64,000 nucleotides of DNA from Planctomycetaceae bacterium (GTDB lineage: Bacteria; Planctomycetota; Planctomycetia; Planctomycetales; Planctomycetaceae), in assembly GCA_021732975.1 (NCBI GenBank), contig JAKFWC010000024.1, forward strand, positions 124,001 to 188,000, read 5' to 3'. The position numbers and the translations under genes were made by a program. The first letter of the stretch is position 1. The number at the start of each line of letters is the position of its first letter. The notes under the pieces are model-generated. The model had not been told where the DNA came from, made no database searches, and was given only the letters and a program-made list of their open reading frames with translations. Positions 29,610 through 40,200 of the stretch are shown in pieces.

Positions 29610-30440
29610 ATGCCTCCCCGCGTCTGGACTGTGTTTGCGGCGTTCGTTCTCATCGGGATCGCGATTCAAGCCGCGGTGATGAGTACGGGCCTGATCTGTG
29701 CCTGGTGGCAAACGGGCGAAACACAAATTCTGACGCTGTTCAACCGCGCCGCCGCGTTTGAGCAAACCCACGCAGGATTCGTCATCTGCCGCTTGCCCGC
29801 GCATCTCGTGCTGCTGGCCGGGACGTTGCTCCTGGCCTGGCGATCTCCTCAGCGGCTCTGCGACCGACTTGGGATGACTCGTTGTCGCTGGTCAGTTGGC
29901 CAATGGATTGTGACGACGGGAGCGGCATTGGTCCCGTTGTTGGCGTCGCTCTGTTTCGCGGCGGGTTTTGTGCCCGTGTTGGAACCCATCCCCTTCACAC
30001 AGGACATTCACTGGGGGCCTGCCAGTGCTTACCTCTTTTACATGACGATTGCTCCGCCGTTCGTAGAAGAGCTGTTCTTTCGAGGCTATATGCAGCGACG
30101 ATTGATGCAGCGGTGGCCAGCAGTGCCTTCCCTGCTGATCACCGCGGTTTTGTTCACCATCGCACACGGGATCACCCCCGCGATTCTGGTGACGGTGTTT
30201 CCCGTGGCCTTATGGCTGGGGATGTTGGCGTGGAAAACCGGGTCCATCTGGCCGGGCTGTGTCTGTCATGCGTGGCTCAATTTCCTCTGGTGTGGTTGGC
30301 CAGTGTTGAATCAACTGGCCGAAACATCGCCGGTGTTGAGCATTCCGTTTGGAGCCTATGTCATCGTGTTGGCCGGACTCTGCTTTTTGCTGACATTGTC
30401 CTGGTTGCATGAGACGCGGAGCGCCGTGGTGACCGAATGA
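29610..30440 (+). CDS. CPBP (CAAX-type) intramembrane protease
   Basis: PPFVEELFFRGYMQRRLMQRW (EExxxR), IAHGI, CHAWLNF; several TM segments. Confidence 0.9.
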   Translation: MPPRVWTVFAAFVLIGIAIQAAVMSTGLICAWWQTGETQILTLFNRAAAFEQTHAGFVICRLPAHLVLLAGTLLLAWRSPQRLCDRLGMTRCRWSVGQWIVTTGAALVPLLASLCFAAGFVPVLEPIPFTQDIHWGPASAYLFYMTIAPPFVEELFFRGYMQRRLMQRWPAVPSLLITAVLFTIAHGITPAILVTVFPVALWLGMLAWKTGSIWPGCVCHAWLNFLWCGWPVLNQLAETSPVLSIPFGAYVIVLAGLCFLLTLSWLHETRSAVVTE

Positions 30441-30558
30441 CAGGCATCACTCACGCTCGGGACGGGAACGTCAGGGCGAAATTCCTCTTTCCAAGAAACG
30501 GACATTGCCATAAAACCCACGCTGCGCATGACGGAAGCGTGCGCCAGGAGTGGCGTCG

Positions 30559-31797
30559 ATGCGGTTGGACGCGGTGATTTTTGGTGGTGGTGTCGCCGGT
30601 CTCTGGCTGCTCGATCGACTTGCGCGACAAGGCTGCCACGCCGTGCTGCTGGAAGCCGGCGAACTTGGAGCCGGGCAAACCGTCGCCGCGCAGGGCATCA
30701 TTCACGGCGGCTTGAAATACACGTTACAGGGTCTACTGACCCCGTCGGCCAAAAGCATTCGGGGCATGCCCGCCCTATGGCGCGCTGCGCTGCTCGGCCA
30801 CGCGACACCCAATCTGACGCGCACCCACATCCGTTCCGACTGTTGTTATCTCTGGCAAACCGACTCCCTGTCGTCACGCGCAGGGATGATCGGCGCGAAA
30901 ATCGGCCTGCAAATCAAACCGGAAACCCTCGGCCTCGACGACCGCCCGGAAGCCCTGCGGCATGTCCCCGGTACCGTCGCCAAATTGGCGGAACAAGTCA
31001 TTTGTCCGCGCAGTTTCCTCGCCGATCTGGCCGAACAATATCAGGATCGCCTGCTGAAGATCGATATCAAGAACGGTCTTCGCTTCCGCCTGCACAGCCC
31101 GGGTGAAATTTCCGCGGTCGAACTGACAGATCCCGGTAGCGGCCGGGAATTGGTGCTGTCTCCACGACAAGTCGTCTTCACCGCCGGCGCTGGGAACGTG
31201 GCGCTGAGAAAACTCGCGAAACTCGACGACGCCGTGATGCAGCGCCGCCCGCTGCAGATGGTGCTCGTTCGTGGGGAATTGCCGATATTGAACGGTCATT
31301 GTGTCGATGGAGCGAAAACCCGCGTCACCATCACCTGCGATGTCGATGCGCGCGGCCGGATGGTCTGGCAGATTGGCGGCCAACTCGCGGAAGACGGCGT
31401 CGCGATGTCCCCGCAAGCATTGACGCAACGCGCCGCGCAGGAACTGCAAGCCGTGTTGCCGGGCGTCAACTTCGATCACACTGAATGGTCGACGTACCAG
31501 GTCGACCGTGCGGAAGGATCGACGAATCAGGGTTCGCGCCCAGAGACCGTACAGGTGCTGTGCGCCGGCAATGTCACCACCGGGTGGCCGACGAAAATGG
31601 CGCTGGCCCCCGTGTTGGCGAACGAGATTGCCAGCCGTATCACCGCGGAAGCGTCCTCGGCCCCGTTTCAATCAACCGCATGGGCCGATTGGCCGCGTCC
31701 CAACGTCGCCCTGTTGCCGTGGGAAGACCCGCATCGTCAATGGTGGCCACAGCCGAAGTCGACTCACCAAGCCCCACCCCAACGTCGCGCCGCATGA
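30559..31797 (+). CDS. FAD-dependent oxidoreductase
   Basis: LDAVIFGGGVAGLWLLDRLARQGCHAVLLEAGELGAGQTVAAQGIIHGGLKY. Confidence 0.85.
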   Translation: MRLDAVIFGGGVAGLWLLDRLARQGCHAVLLEAGELGAGQTVAAQGIIHGGLKYTLQGLLTPSAKSIRGMPALWRAALLGHATPNLTRTHIRSDCCYLWQTDSLSSRAGMIGAKIGLQIKPETLGLDDRPEALRHVPGTVAKLAEQVICPRSFLADLAEQYQDRLLKIDIKNGLRFRLHSPGEISAVELTDPGSGRELVLSPRQVVFTAGAGNVALRKLAKLDDAVMQRRPLQMVLVRGELPILNGHCVDGAKTRVTITCDVDARGRMVWQIGGQLAEDGVAMSPQALTQRAAQELQAVLPGVNFDHTEWSTYQVDRAEGSTNQGSRPETVQVLCAGNVTTGWPTKMALAPVLANEIASRITAEASSAPFQSTAWADWPRPNVALLPWEDPHRQWWPQPKSTHQAPPQRRAA

Positions 31798-32510
31798 ACC
31801 GTCTCCTGCCGCTGTCGATGCTGCTGGCGATGTGTTGCACGGCCGGGTGTGCGACATCGGCCGCATTCCCGCCGGAATCGGTACCACCTCATATTGTGCC
31901 GGTGACGCCGTCCTTGCCGGTCACACCGATCCAGTACCCTCCGGAGATTCCTCCCAACTACGACTGGGGGCATTTCCACGGCGATTTACGGTTGGAACTC
32001 GTCGGCGGTCGGGATGCCAGGCTGGTTTCCAACTTCGGTTACGTCGACCCGCACGGCACCGATTGGCCGGCTCCGCGCGGTTCGCTCGTCAACGGCGCAT
32101 CAATCCCGCAAGCGTTCTGGAGTTTTGTCGGCGGACCGTGGGACGGAGCGTATCGCCAGGCTTCTGTCGTGCATGATGTTGCCTGCGATTCGATGCAGGC
32201 GACATGGCAGGAGACACACCGCATGTTCTATCACGCCTGCCGTTGCGGCGGCGTCGAGGAGCGGACCGCCAAGCTCATGTACTGGGCGGTCTACCATTTC
32301 GGTCCGCGCTGGGAACCACAAACGGTGATGACGAAAGAACTCCGCGTGGTAGACGGCAACCCCACCGCCGTCGATGTGCCCAAGACGACCTCCCAGCGCG
32401 TGGCGATGGCACCGCCGACAGCCGCCCAACTGCAGCACGCACGAGCCTACTTCCAGCAAAACAGCCCAGACCTCGACGCGATTCCGTCGTTACAGTTTGC
32501 GCCGCAGTAA
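31794..32510 (+). CDS. Lipoprotein with DUF1353-like domain
   Basis: MNRLLPLSMLLAMCCTAGCATS lipobox; GSLVNGASIPQAFWSFVGGPWDGAYRQASVVHDVACD; ATGA overlap with upstream gene. Confidence 0.8.
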   Translation: MNRLLPLSMLLAMCCTAGCATSAAFPPESVPPHIVPVTPSLPVTPIQYPPEIPPNYDWGHFHGDLRLELVGGRDARLVSNFGYVDPHGTDWPAPRGSLVNGASIPQAFWSFVGGPWDGAYRQASVVHDVACDSMQATWQETHRMFYHACRCGGVEERTAKLMYWAVYHFGPRWEPQTVMTKELRVVDGNPTAVDVPKTTSQRVAMAPPTAAQLQHARAYFQQNSPDLDAIPSLQFAPQ

Positions 32511-32524
32511 CCTCCTGATTCGGG

Positions 32525-32597
32525 CGCCGCTGGCTCTGCCAGTGCATTGCAATCTGTGCGTTGGTTGGAAAAAAACACTGGCAAAGCCAGCGGCAGA
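32525..32597. repeat. Intergenic inverted repeat (family A', CTGGCTCTGCCAG)
   Basis: gccgctggctctgccagtg ... cactggcaaagccagcggc. Confidence 0.8.
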
Positions 32598-32850
32598 CAA
32601 CTCGAATTCTTAATCGCGAGAATGCATTAGCGTCGTGCGGCTCACATCATTCCAGCCATACTGCCACCAGCCGGTTCGTGCCGATTTTTCCGGGTGCGCA
32701 AACGTGTCGCATAACGGAATCTCAATCGGTTGCGGGGATCACACAGTTTCAGTGTGACTTTCGCCGATGGAGTGCTAAGCTCTCACGAACCCAATGGTCT
32801 CCGTGATGAGCCCCTGCCGTTTTCATCCCACCGCCCAAAGGTGCCCCACC

Positions 32851-33519
32851 ATGCCTCGCATCCTGCTGTTCAGCCTGATTTTTGCATCCCTCACCGCTCC
32901 TGCGTACGCCGGTCGTCCGGTTTGCCAACCGTGTGTTCCGCAGACGAACTGCTGCTACCGGTTCCCGCTCACGTATCCGGAAGCCCTGAAGCGGGCGGAA
33001 GATGCGACTCGCGCCGAAGCGGAGATTGTCGCGCTCAAGAGCGAAGTCGAAAAGATGAAGGCGGAACTCGCCGCTGCGAAGACGGAGCGGGATGCCGCCG
33101 TCGCGATGGCGAAAGCTTCCGACGAAAAGGCCACCAAGAGCGATGCCGTTTCTAAGGAAATGACGGTTGCCGCGACCGCCGCCAACGAAAAGGCGGCGGC
33201 GGCCGAGAAAGCCGCCAATGATGCCAAGGCGGCCGCAAAGAAGTCCGACGAAGCCGCCGCGGCTGCGACCGAAGCCAGCAAGAAAGCGGAAGAAGCCACG
33301 AAACTTGCCCAGAAGGAAGCTGCCGACGCCAAAACGGCACTGGAAAAATCGCAAGCCGAAGTCGCCGAGTTGAAGAAATCGACCACGGAATTGACCAAGG
33401 CCGCGGACGCCTTGAAGAAAGAACTCGAAGAGTCGAAGAAGAAACTCGACGCCCCCAAGAAAGAAGACACGCCGAAAGTCGAAGACGACAAGAAACCGGA
33501 AGAAAAGAAGCCGGAATAA
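32851..33519 (+). CDS. Secreted Ala/Lys/Glu-rich coiled-coil protein
   Basis: Signal peptide MPRILLFSLIFASLTAPAYAG, Cys cluster CQPCVPQTNCC, then long coiled-coil and charged Lys/Glu/Pro tail. Confidence 0.75.
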   Translation: MPRILLFSLIFASLTAPAYAGRPVCQPCVPQTNCCYRFPLTYPEALKRAEDATRAEAEIVALKSEVEKMKAELAAAKTERDAAVAMAKASDEKATKSDAVSKEMTVAATAANEKAAAAEKAANDAKAAAKKSDEAAAAATEASKKAEEATKLAQKEAADAKTALEKSQAEVAELKKSTTELTKAADALKKELEESKKKLDAPKKEDTPKVEDDKKPEEKKPE

Positions 33520-33550
33520 TTGCGACCCACATCGATTTACACTCAACCCG

Positions 33551-33634
33551 GAAGCCCAGGGATTCTGATCCCTGGGTCTCTTCATTTGTACGGAAGGGTG
33601 CAATGCGACCCAGGGTTCAGAAACCCTGGGCTTC
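33551..33634. repeat. Intergenic inverted repeat with palindromic arms (GAAGCCCAGGG)
   Basis: gaagcccagggattctgatccctgggtc ... gacccagggttcagaaaccctgggcttc. Confidence 0.85.
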
Positions 33635-33721
33635 GTGGGGACAATCGACATCGCGCTCCATGCATGGTACGAAATCACTCTTGGTGAGTTGCGCCCCCGA
33701 TCTCGTCCGAAAGAACGTGTT

Positions 33722-34300
33722 ATGTCCGCCTTGGAACGGAGTCCGGAATTGCATCACCGCGACCGCAGTCGAGTAGTGATCGTCGATGTACAGGACAAAC
33801 TCGTCGCGGCCATGCCGGCGGGAGCAGCGCTCGTCGCGAATGTGGCCTGGCTGGCAGCAGCAGCGCGATTATGCGGCGTGCCAATTCATATCACCGAGCA
33901 GTATCCACAGGGGCTCGGCGCAACGGTCGCGGCCTTGCAGGAATTTGCGTCCGAACGACAGGCAAAACTCCGTTTCAGTGCGACCGAAGCACTCGGTTGG
34001 CTCCCCGCACTTTCGGAACCGGAAGGCCGCGATCAGATCATCCTCGCCGGGGTGGAAGCGCACGTCTGTGTGTTGCAGACGGCGTTCGATCTGTTGGCGC
34101 AAGGCTATCAGGTGACACTCACCGTTGATGCCATTGCGAGCCGTCGCGAAACCGACCAGCGGGTCGCGATCGAACGGCTGCGTGACGCCGGGGCTACGGT
34201 TGCAACCAGCGAGGCCATCGCCTTCGAGTGGATGGAAACCGCCGCCGACCCGCAATTCCGGGCGTTGAGCGCGCTCGCCAGGAATCGCACGCTCACTTAG
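33722..34300 (+). CDS. Isochorismatase-family cysteine hydrolase
   Basis: SRVVIVDVQDKLVAAMPAG ... IILAGVEAHVCVLQTAFDLLAQGYQVTLTVDAIASR. Confidence 0.9.
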   Translation: MSALERSPELHHRDRSRVVIVDVQDKLVAAMPAGAALVANVAWLAAAARLCGVPIHITEQYPQGLGATVAALQEFASERQAKLRFSATEALGWLPALSEPEGRDQIILAGVEAHVCVLQTAFDLLAQGYQVTLTVDAIASRRETDQRVAIERLRDAGATVATSEAIAFEWMETAADPQFRALSALARNRTLT

Positions 34301-34376
34301 CCCCCGTTGTCCGCAACGAGAGATCACCAATGGGTATCGCTGGAAGCCCCCCGGGTGAAGACAACCGGGGACTAAA
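34299..34376. repeat. Intergenic inverted repeat (TTAGCCCCCGTTGTC...GACAACCGGGGACTAA)
   Basis: Arms ttagcccccgttgtc / gacaaccggggactaa, internal gaagccccccgggtg. Confidence 0.65.
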
Positions 34377-34485
34377 TGAATGGTTTCCACGGACAACTGA
34401 CAACGGCCCCGCATTCGGCTAACATGATTCGCAACCTACCCGTCACCGGGTTCACTTCACCCTCATTTTTCCGGATTTCCTTCCG

Positions 34486-34857
34486 ATGACCGTGCGCGGC
34501 ATTCGAGGCGCGACGAGCGTTCCTGAAGATCGACCCGACCTCATTCTCGCGGCGACGCGCGAATTGCTCGAGGAATTGATCGCCGCCAATCAGATCACCG
34601 ACTTCGAGGACATCGTCTCGGCGATCTTCACCACGACGCCCGACTTGACCTCCACGTTCCCCGCGGAAGCAGCGCGTGCTATCGGCATGAAGCAAGTGCC
34701 GCTGTTGTGTGCATCGGAGATCGCGGTCCCGAAAAGTCTGCCGAAGTGCATCCGTGTGCTGCTGCACGTCAACACAACCAAGCGGCAGGGTGAGATTCAG
34801 CACATCTACCTGCACGAAGCGAAGAAGCTGCGTCCGGACATGGTCAGCGCGCAGTAG
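34486..34857 (+). CDS. aroH: Chorismate mutase, AroH type
   Basis: [37 protein letters not shown]...AFTTTPDL-like [32 protein letters not shown]. Confidence 0.92.
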   Translation: MTVRGIRGATSVPEDRPDLILAATRELLEELIAANQITDFEDIVSAIFTTTPDLTSTFPAEAARAIGMKQVPLLCASEIAVPKSLPKCIRVLLHVNTTKRQGEIQHIYLHEAKKLRPDMVSAQ

Positions 34858-34860
34858 CTC

Positions 34861-34944
34861 CTCCGTCGCAGTCCGGAGCGCAAGCGACGGCCGTGTTTCA
34901 TCACCGCTGACTGCGCCGTCCGCAAAGCGCAAGCGGAGCCGGTC
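34861..34944. repeat. Intergenic repeat (family D)
   Basis: Shares ctccgtcgcagtccggagcgcaagcgacgg exactly with 21590 copy. Confidence 0.7.
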
Positions 34945-35024
34945 CCTTGCGCAATCGACCACGATGTGATTAGAATCGACTGAGAGTCGATACGGGTCGT
35001 GCTTGGTTGTGGGGAGTCAGCAGC

Positions 35025-37010
35025 ATGCTGCGGAGAATGGGTGTCACCGTTGCGTTGATCGGAATCGTGCTGGCGACGGCCGCCAAGCTTGCCGCCGGTG
35101 ACGCGGCAGTCGAAGCCAAAGACCGGCTGCGCGAGAACGTCAAATATCTCTCCAGCGACGAACTCGAAGGCCGCGGCATCGGCACACAGGGGCTCACGAC
35201 CGCAGGCAACTTCATCCGCGAAGAGTTTCAGAAGCTCGGCCTCGCCGTCGATCGTGTGCAGGGCAACGCCTACCAGAAGTTCGACCTGATTTCGTCCGCG
35301 AAACTCGGCGACAAGAACTCTCTGCAATTCATCGGCCCGGATGGCAAAACCATCGATCTTGAACTCGGCAAGGACTGCGAAGTCTGCTCGTTTGCCGGGT
35401 CAGGAGAGTTCGAGGGCGAAGTCGTCTTCCTCGGCTATGGCATCGAAGACGGCGAGTCAAAATACAACGATTTCGACGGCATTGATGTCGCCGGGAAGGT
35501 CGTGATCATCATGCGACGCAACCCACAACAGGGGAATGCGAAGGGACCGTTCTCCGGACACGGCACGTCCCGTCATGCTGAACTCCGGACCAAGCTGATT
35601 CAGGCGAATCAGCACAAAGCCGCAGCGGTGTTGTTCGTGAATGATCCGTACGGCGTGAAGCAGAAAGCGGAAAGCCGCGAGAAAAGTTTGGCCAAAGCGA
35701 CCGCCGATATCGCCGCCCTCGCCGATGCCTACCTCGCAACACCGGAAGCCGACCCCAAAGAAAAGCTGACGGCCGCCATTGCGAAATGGAAGACCCAGAA
35801 AGACGCCGGGGCAAAGGCCGTCGACGACGAATTGCTCAAGTTCGGTTACGCCGGGTATGGAGACGATAAGCCGATGATCCCGGCGTTTCACATCACACAG
35901 GCGCAGATCAACGCCATGTTGAAGGCGGCTCTCAAAACGAGCCTCACAGACCTCGAAACGGAGATCGATCAGAATTTCAAACCCCGTTCGCAAGTGATCA
36001 CCGGCTGGAAAGCGAAAGGGGCCGCAAGCGTGGTCCGCGTTCGTAGCGATGTCGCCAATGTGATCGGGATCCTCGACGGAACCGGGCCGAAAGCGGAAGA
36101 AACGATCGTCATCGGCGCGCACTATGATCATGTCGGCCGCGGCGGGGCGAATTCGTTGTCCCCCGGTTCCACCGATGTGCATAACGGCGCGGATGACAAC
36201 GCCTCGGGGACCGTTGCGCTGTTGGAACTCGCGCGTCGTTTCACTGCCCGCCCGCAAAAATTGCCGCGGCGATTGATGTTCATTGCCTTCACTGCGGAAG
36301 AGTTAGGATTGCTCGGTTCGGCCAAGTATGTGAAGGAACCAATTGTCCCACTGGACCAGACGATCGCCATGTTCAACATGGACATGGTCGGCCGGTTGCA
36401 CGAAGACAAGCTCACCATCTTCGGCAGCGGCACCAGCCAACGCTGGGAACCGGAGTTGAAAGCGCTCAACGAACAAGCGGGCTTCAAGCTCACGTTCAAA
36501 CCGGAAGGCTTCGGTCCCAGCGATCACTCATCGTTCTACGGGAAGAAGATCCCCGTCCTGCACTTCTTCACGAATAATCATCCGGACTATCACCGACCGA
36601 CGGATGACTGGGAAAAGCTCAACATCGAGGGCATCGAGCGCGTGGTGACGATGCTCGAAAAACTGATCGTCATGACCGCCGAGAAGCCGGAGAAGCCCGA
36701 TTACATCGAAGTGAAGCAGGCCCCCACGGCCCAGCGCGGCGGCACCCGCCCCTACTTCGGCACGATTCCCGATTTCGCCAGCGAAGGGGAAGGTTACGGC
36801 ATCTCCGGCGCGGCTCCCGGCAGCCCGGCAGAAAAGGGCGGACTGAAGGACGGCGACCGCATTGTCGCCCTCGGCGAAAACAAAGTCACCGGCCTCGACG
36901 ACTTCGACCTCGCTCTCCGAAAGTTCAAAGCGGGCGATGAGATTACGGTCACCGTGACGCGCGACGGGAAACCGGTGGTATTGAAAGTGACCCTCGAACC
37001 ACCGCGGTAA
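35025..37010 (+). CDS. M28-family peptidase with PA-like insert and C-terminal PDZ domain
   Basis: IVIGAHYDHVGRGG, HNGADDNASGTVALLELAR, FIAFTAEELGLLGSAKYV; PDZ GYGISGAAPGSPAEKGGLKDGDRIVALGENKVTGLDDF. Confidence 0.93.
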   Translation: MLRRMGVTVALIGIVLATAAKLAAGDAAVEAKDRLRENVKYLSSDELEGRGIGTQGLTTAGNFIREEFQKLGLAVDRVQGNAYQKFDLISSAKLGDKNSLQFIGPDGKTIDLELGKDCEVCSFAGSGEFEGEVVFLGYGIEDGESKYNDFDGIDVAGKVVIIMRRNPQQGNAKGPFSGHGTSRHAELRTKLIQANQHKAAAVLFVNDPYGVKQKAESREKSLAKATADIAALADAYLATPEADPKEKLTAAIAKWKTQKDAGAKAVDDELLKFGYAGYGDDKPMIPAFHITQAQINAMLKAALKTSLTDLETEIDQNFKPRSQVITGWKAKGAASVVRVRSDVANVIGILDGTGPKAEETIVIGAHYDHVGRGGANSLSPGSTDVHNGADDNASGTVALLELARRFTARPQKLPRRLMFIAFTAEELGLLGSAKYVKEPIVPLDQTIAMFNMDMVGRLHEDKLTIFGSGTSQRWEPELKALNEQAGFKLTFKPEGFGPSDHSSFYGKKIPVLHFFTNNHPDYHRPTDDWEKLNIEGIERVVTMLEKLIVMTAEKPEKPDYIEVKQAPTAQRGGTRPYFGTIPDFASEGEGYGISGAAPGSPAEKGGLKDGDRIVALGENKVTGLDDFDLALRKFKAGDEITVTVTRDGKPVVLKVTLEPPR

Positions 37011-37037
37011 ACGCACATAGCCCCCGGTTGTCGCGCA

Positions 37038-37157
37038 CTCGTTCCCAAGCTCCGCTTGGGAACGTCTTTCTCCGAGGCTCTGCCTCGTCATCCTTCGTAC
37101 ACTCAGTCGAGGCAGAGCCTCGATCCCGGACGTTCCCAGGCAGAGCTTGGGAACGAG
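37038..37157. repeat. Intergenic inverted repeat (family B)
   Basis: ctcgttcccaagctccgcttgggaacgtc ... gacgttcccaggcagagcttgggaacgag; internal cgaggctctgcctcg / cgaggcagagcctcg. Confidence 0.9.
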
Positions 37158-37290
37158 TTGCCGGTGGCGCGTATACCGGCATCCCGAGTTTCGCTCTTGT
37201 GCTCGCGTCGTTTCGGACCGATAATTCACATCACTGCCCGTTGATCCTTCCGCCCTGCCCCTGCCTGCCTTGCTGCCGAGGAAGCCCACC

Positions 37291-40200
37291 GTGCGACTTG
37301 CTCTCCTTCTGGGACTCGCCAGTTCGTTCCTTGCGTCCACGATTGCGGCCGAAGAATCGCCGACCTTCGAACAGGACATCTGGCCAATTTTTCGCGCCCA
37401 TTGCTTCGATTGCCATGGCGCGACGGCGGAACTGAAGGGCGGACTCGATCTGCGGTTGGTGCGGTTTCAAACCAGGGGTGGCGAAAGTGGACCGGCGCTG
37501 GTTGCGGGCGATCCCGCGGGGAGTTACCTGCTCGACCGCATTGAAAGTGGCGAAATGCCGCCCGGCGAAGCGAAGGTGACGCTGAAGGAAAAGGAGATTC
37601 TGCGACGTTGGATCGCACAGGGAGCAAAAACCGCGCGACCGGAACCGACGGAACTCGCGCCGGGGTTGGGAATCACGCCCGAAGAACGCCGGTACTGGGC
37701 ATTTCAACCAATTCAACGCCCCGACACGCCAACGGTGAAAGCCGCAGATCGGGTCGTCACGCCGATTGATGCGTTGATCCTGCAGAAGCTCGAAGCCCAC
37801 AATCTGACGATGGCACCCCAAGCCGATAAGACCACGCTGGTCCGCCGGGCCTATTTTGATTTGATCGGTCTACCGCCGACGTTTGAGCAGGTGCAGACCT
37901 TTGTCAACGATCCCTCTCCCGGCGCATGGGAACGGTTGATCGATGACCTGTTGCAATCGCCGCAGTATGGCGAGCGCTGGGGTCGGCACTGGCTCGATGT
38001 CGCGGGTTATGCCGATTCCGATGGCGTCTCCAACGACGATCCGATCCGGCCGTATGCGTACAAGTACCGCGATTACGTCATCCGGTCCTTCAACGCGGAT
38101 AAACCGTTCGATCAGTTCCTCATCGAACAACTCGCGGGGGATGAGCTTGTCCCGTTGCCGCATGCGAACCTGACGCCGGAGCAAATCGAAAAGCTCATCG
38201 CGACCGGCTTCCTGCGGATGGCGGCCGATGGGACATCCAGCGGCGGGACCGATGCCGCGGTCGCGAGCAATCAGGCCATCGCCGATACGATCAAAATCGT
38301 GACGACCTCGCTGTATGGTCTTTCGGTCGGCTGTGCTCAATGTCACGATCATCGATACGATCCAATCCCGCAGGCCGACTACTACGGACTGCGGTCGATT
38401 CTCGAACCGGCCCTCAATTCCAATCAATGGCGGAATCCCGGGCAGCGGGTGGTGTCGCTCTTCACCGATGCGGACCGTGCGAAGTCCGCAGAGATCGAGA
38501 ACGAAGCCAAACCGGTGATCGCCGAGCGCGATGAAAAACAGCAGAAATACATCGACGCGGCCTTCACGAAGGAGCTCGAAAAGCATCCCGAAGAACTGCG
38601 CGACCCGTTGCGAAAGGCGTTCTACACCCCCGCGGACAAGCGGACGCCGGAGCAGCAGACTCTGCTCAAAGAGCGGCCAAGTGCGAACATCAATCCGGGT
38701 GTGCTCTATCAGTACGATCCCGCCGCCGCGGAAGAACTGAAGAAACTCGGCGAGAAGATCGCCGAGATTCGGGGCAAGAAACCGGTGGAGGATTTCATCA
38801 GCCCGCTCACCGAAGTCAGCGGTACGGCCCCGGTCGCGAAGTTATTTCATCGGGGCGACTATCGCCAACCGCAAGCGGAGATCGCTCCCGCCGATTTGCA
38901 GATCGCGACATCCTCGGAAACCCGCAAGACGTTCCCGGCCGATGACGCAGAACTGCCGACATCCGGTCGCCGGTTGGCCTGGGCGAAGTGGTTGACATCG
39001 GGACAACACCCGTTGCTCGGCCGCGTGCTAGCCAATCGAATCTGGATGCATCACTTTGGTCGCGGCATCGTTTCGACCCCGGGTGAATTCGGCAAACTCG
39101 GCGAACTACCGTCGCATCCGGAATTGCTCGATTGGCTGGCTTCGGAATTTGCATCCAACGGCTGGAGTCTGAAGAAACTCCATAAGACGATCATGCTGTC
39201 GAGCGTCTATCAGCAGTCATCGCGCCGCACGCCGGAGCAGGATGCCGTCGACAGCGATAACCGGTTGTACGGCCGCATGTCGGTTCGTCGGTTGGAAGCC
39301 GAAGCCATTCGTGATCGACTGTTAACCGTGAGCGGCGTGTTGGATCGCACCCCGTTCGGACCGCCCGTTGCCATCGCGCCGGATGACGCCGGGCAGATTG
39401 TGGTGACGAACGATGTCCCGCGGCGAAGTGTCTATCTGCAAGTACGTCGCACGCAACCGGTGGCGATGCTCACCGCGTTCGATGCCCCCGTGATGGACGT
39501 GAACTGCGAACGCCGGCCGAGTTCCACAGTCGCCGGGCAATCGCTGATGTTGATGAATAGTCTGCAGGTGTTAAAGTCCGCGCGACAACTCGCCGATCGC
39601 GTTCGCAAGGACGCCGATACGGGCATCCCGATCCCGGCAGAGATCACGCAGCGGTTGCAAATCGCTCAGTCGCCGTGGTCGTATGGCGCGGGGGCATTCA
39701 ATGCAGAATCCAGCCGCGTGGAAAAATTCACGCCGCTCGCGCACTGGACGGGTTCGCAATGGCAGGGGGGCGCAAACCTGCCGGACCCCACCATTGGCTA
39801 CACACTGTTGCATGCATCGGGTGGTCACACGGGCGATAATCCCGATCATGCGACGGTACGGCGATTCACAGCCCCCGTATCCGGCACGATTTCGATTCGT
39901 GGAACATTGCATCACCCGTCCGAAAACGGTGACGGCGTCCGCGGGCGAATTGTCTCCAGCCGCGAGGGGATGCTGGCCTCGTGGACGGCGAAAACGATCT
40001 CCGTCGACACGGCTGTGGTTGGGACCATGATCGAAGCTGGCGACACCATCGACTTCATCGTCGACTGCAACGAGAACGTGACCTCGGATTCGTTCAACTG
40101 GACCGCATTGATTGAGTTGAAAGATGCGACGGGGAAGGTGCTGCGAAGTTGGGACACCGCCGCCGGTTTCCGTGGACCGACGACCTCGGGACTGCCGCAG

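Noticed and set aside
33170-33420. Possible tandem DNA repeat or CRISPR-like array
   Set aside because: It is low-complexity coding sequence for an Ala/Lys/Glu coiled coil; no regular repeat-spacer period.
32749-33678. 309-aa minus-strand ORF
   Set aside because: Antisense to the coiled-coil and isochorismatase genes; Phe/Gly/Arg-rich translation is the mirror of Lys/Glu/Ala codons and has no domain signature.
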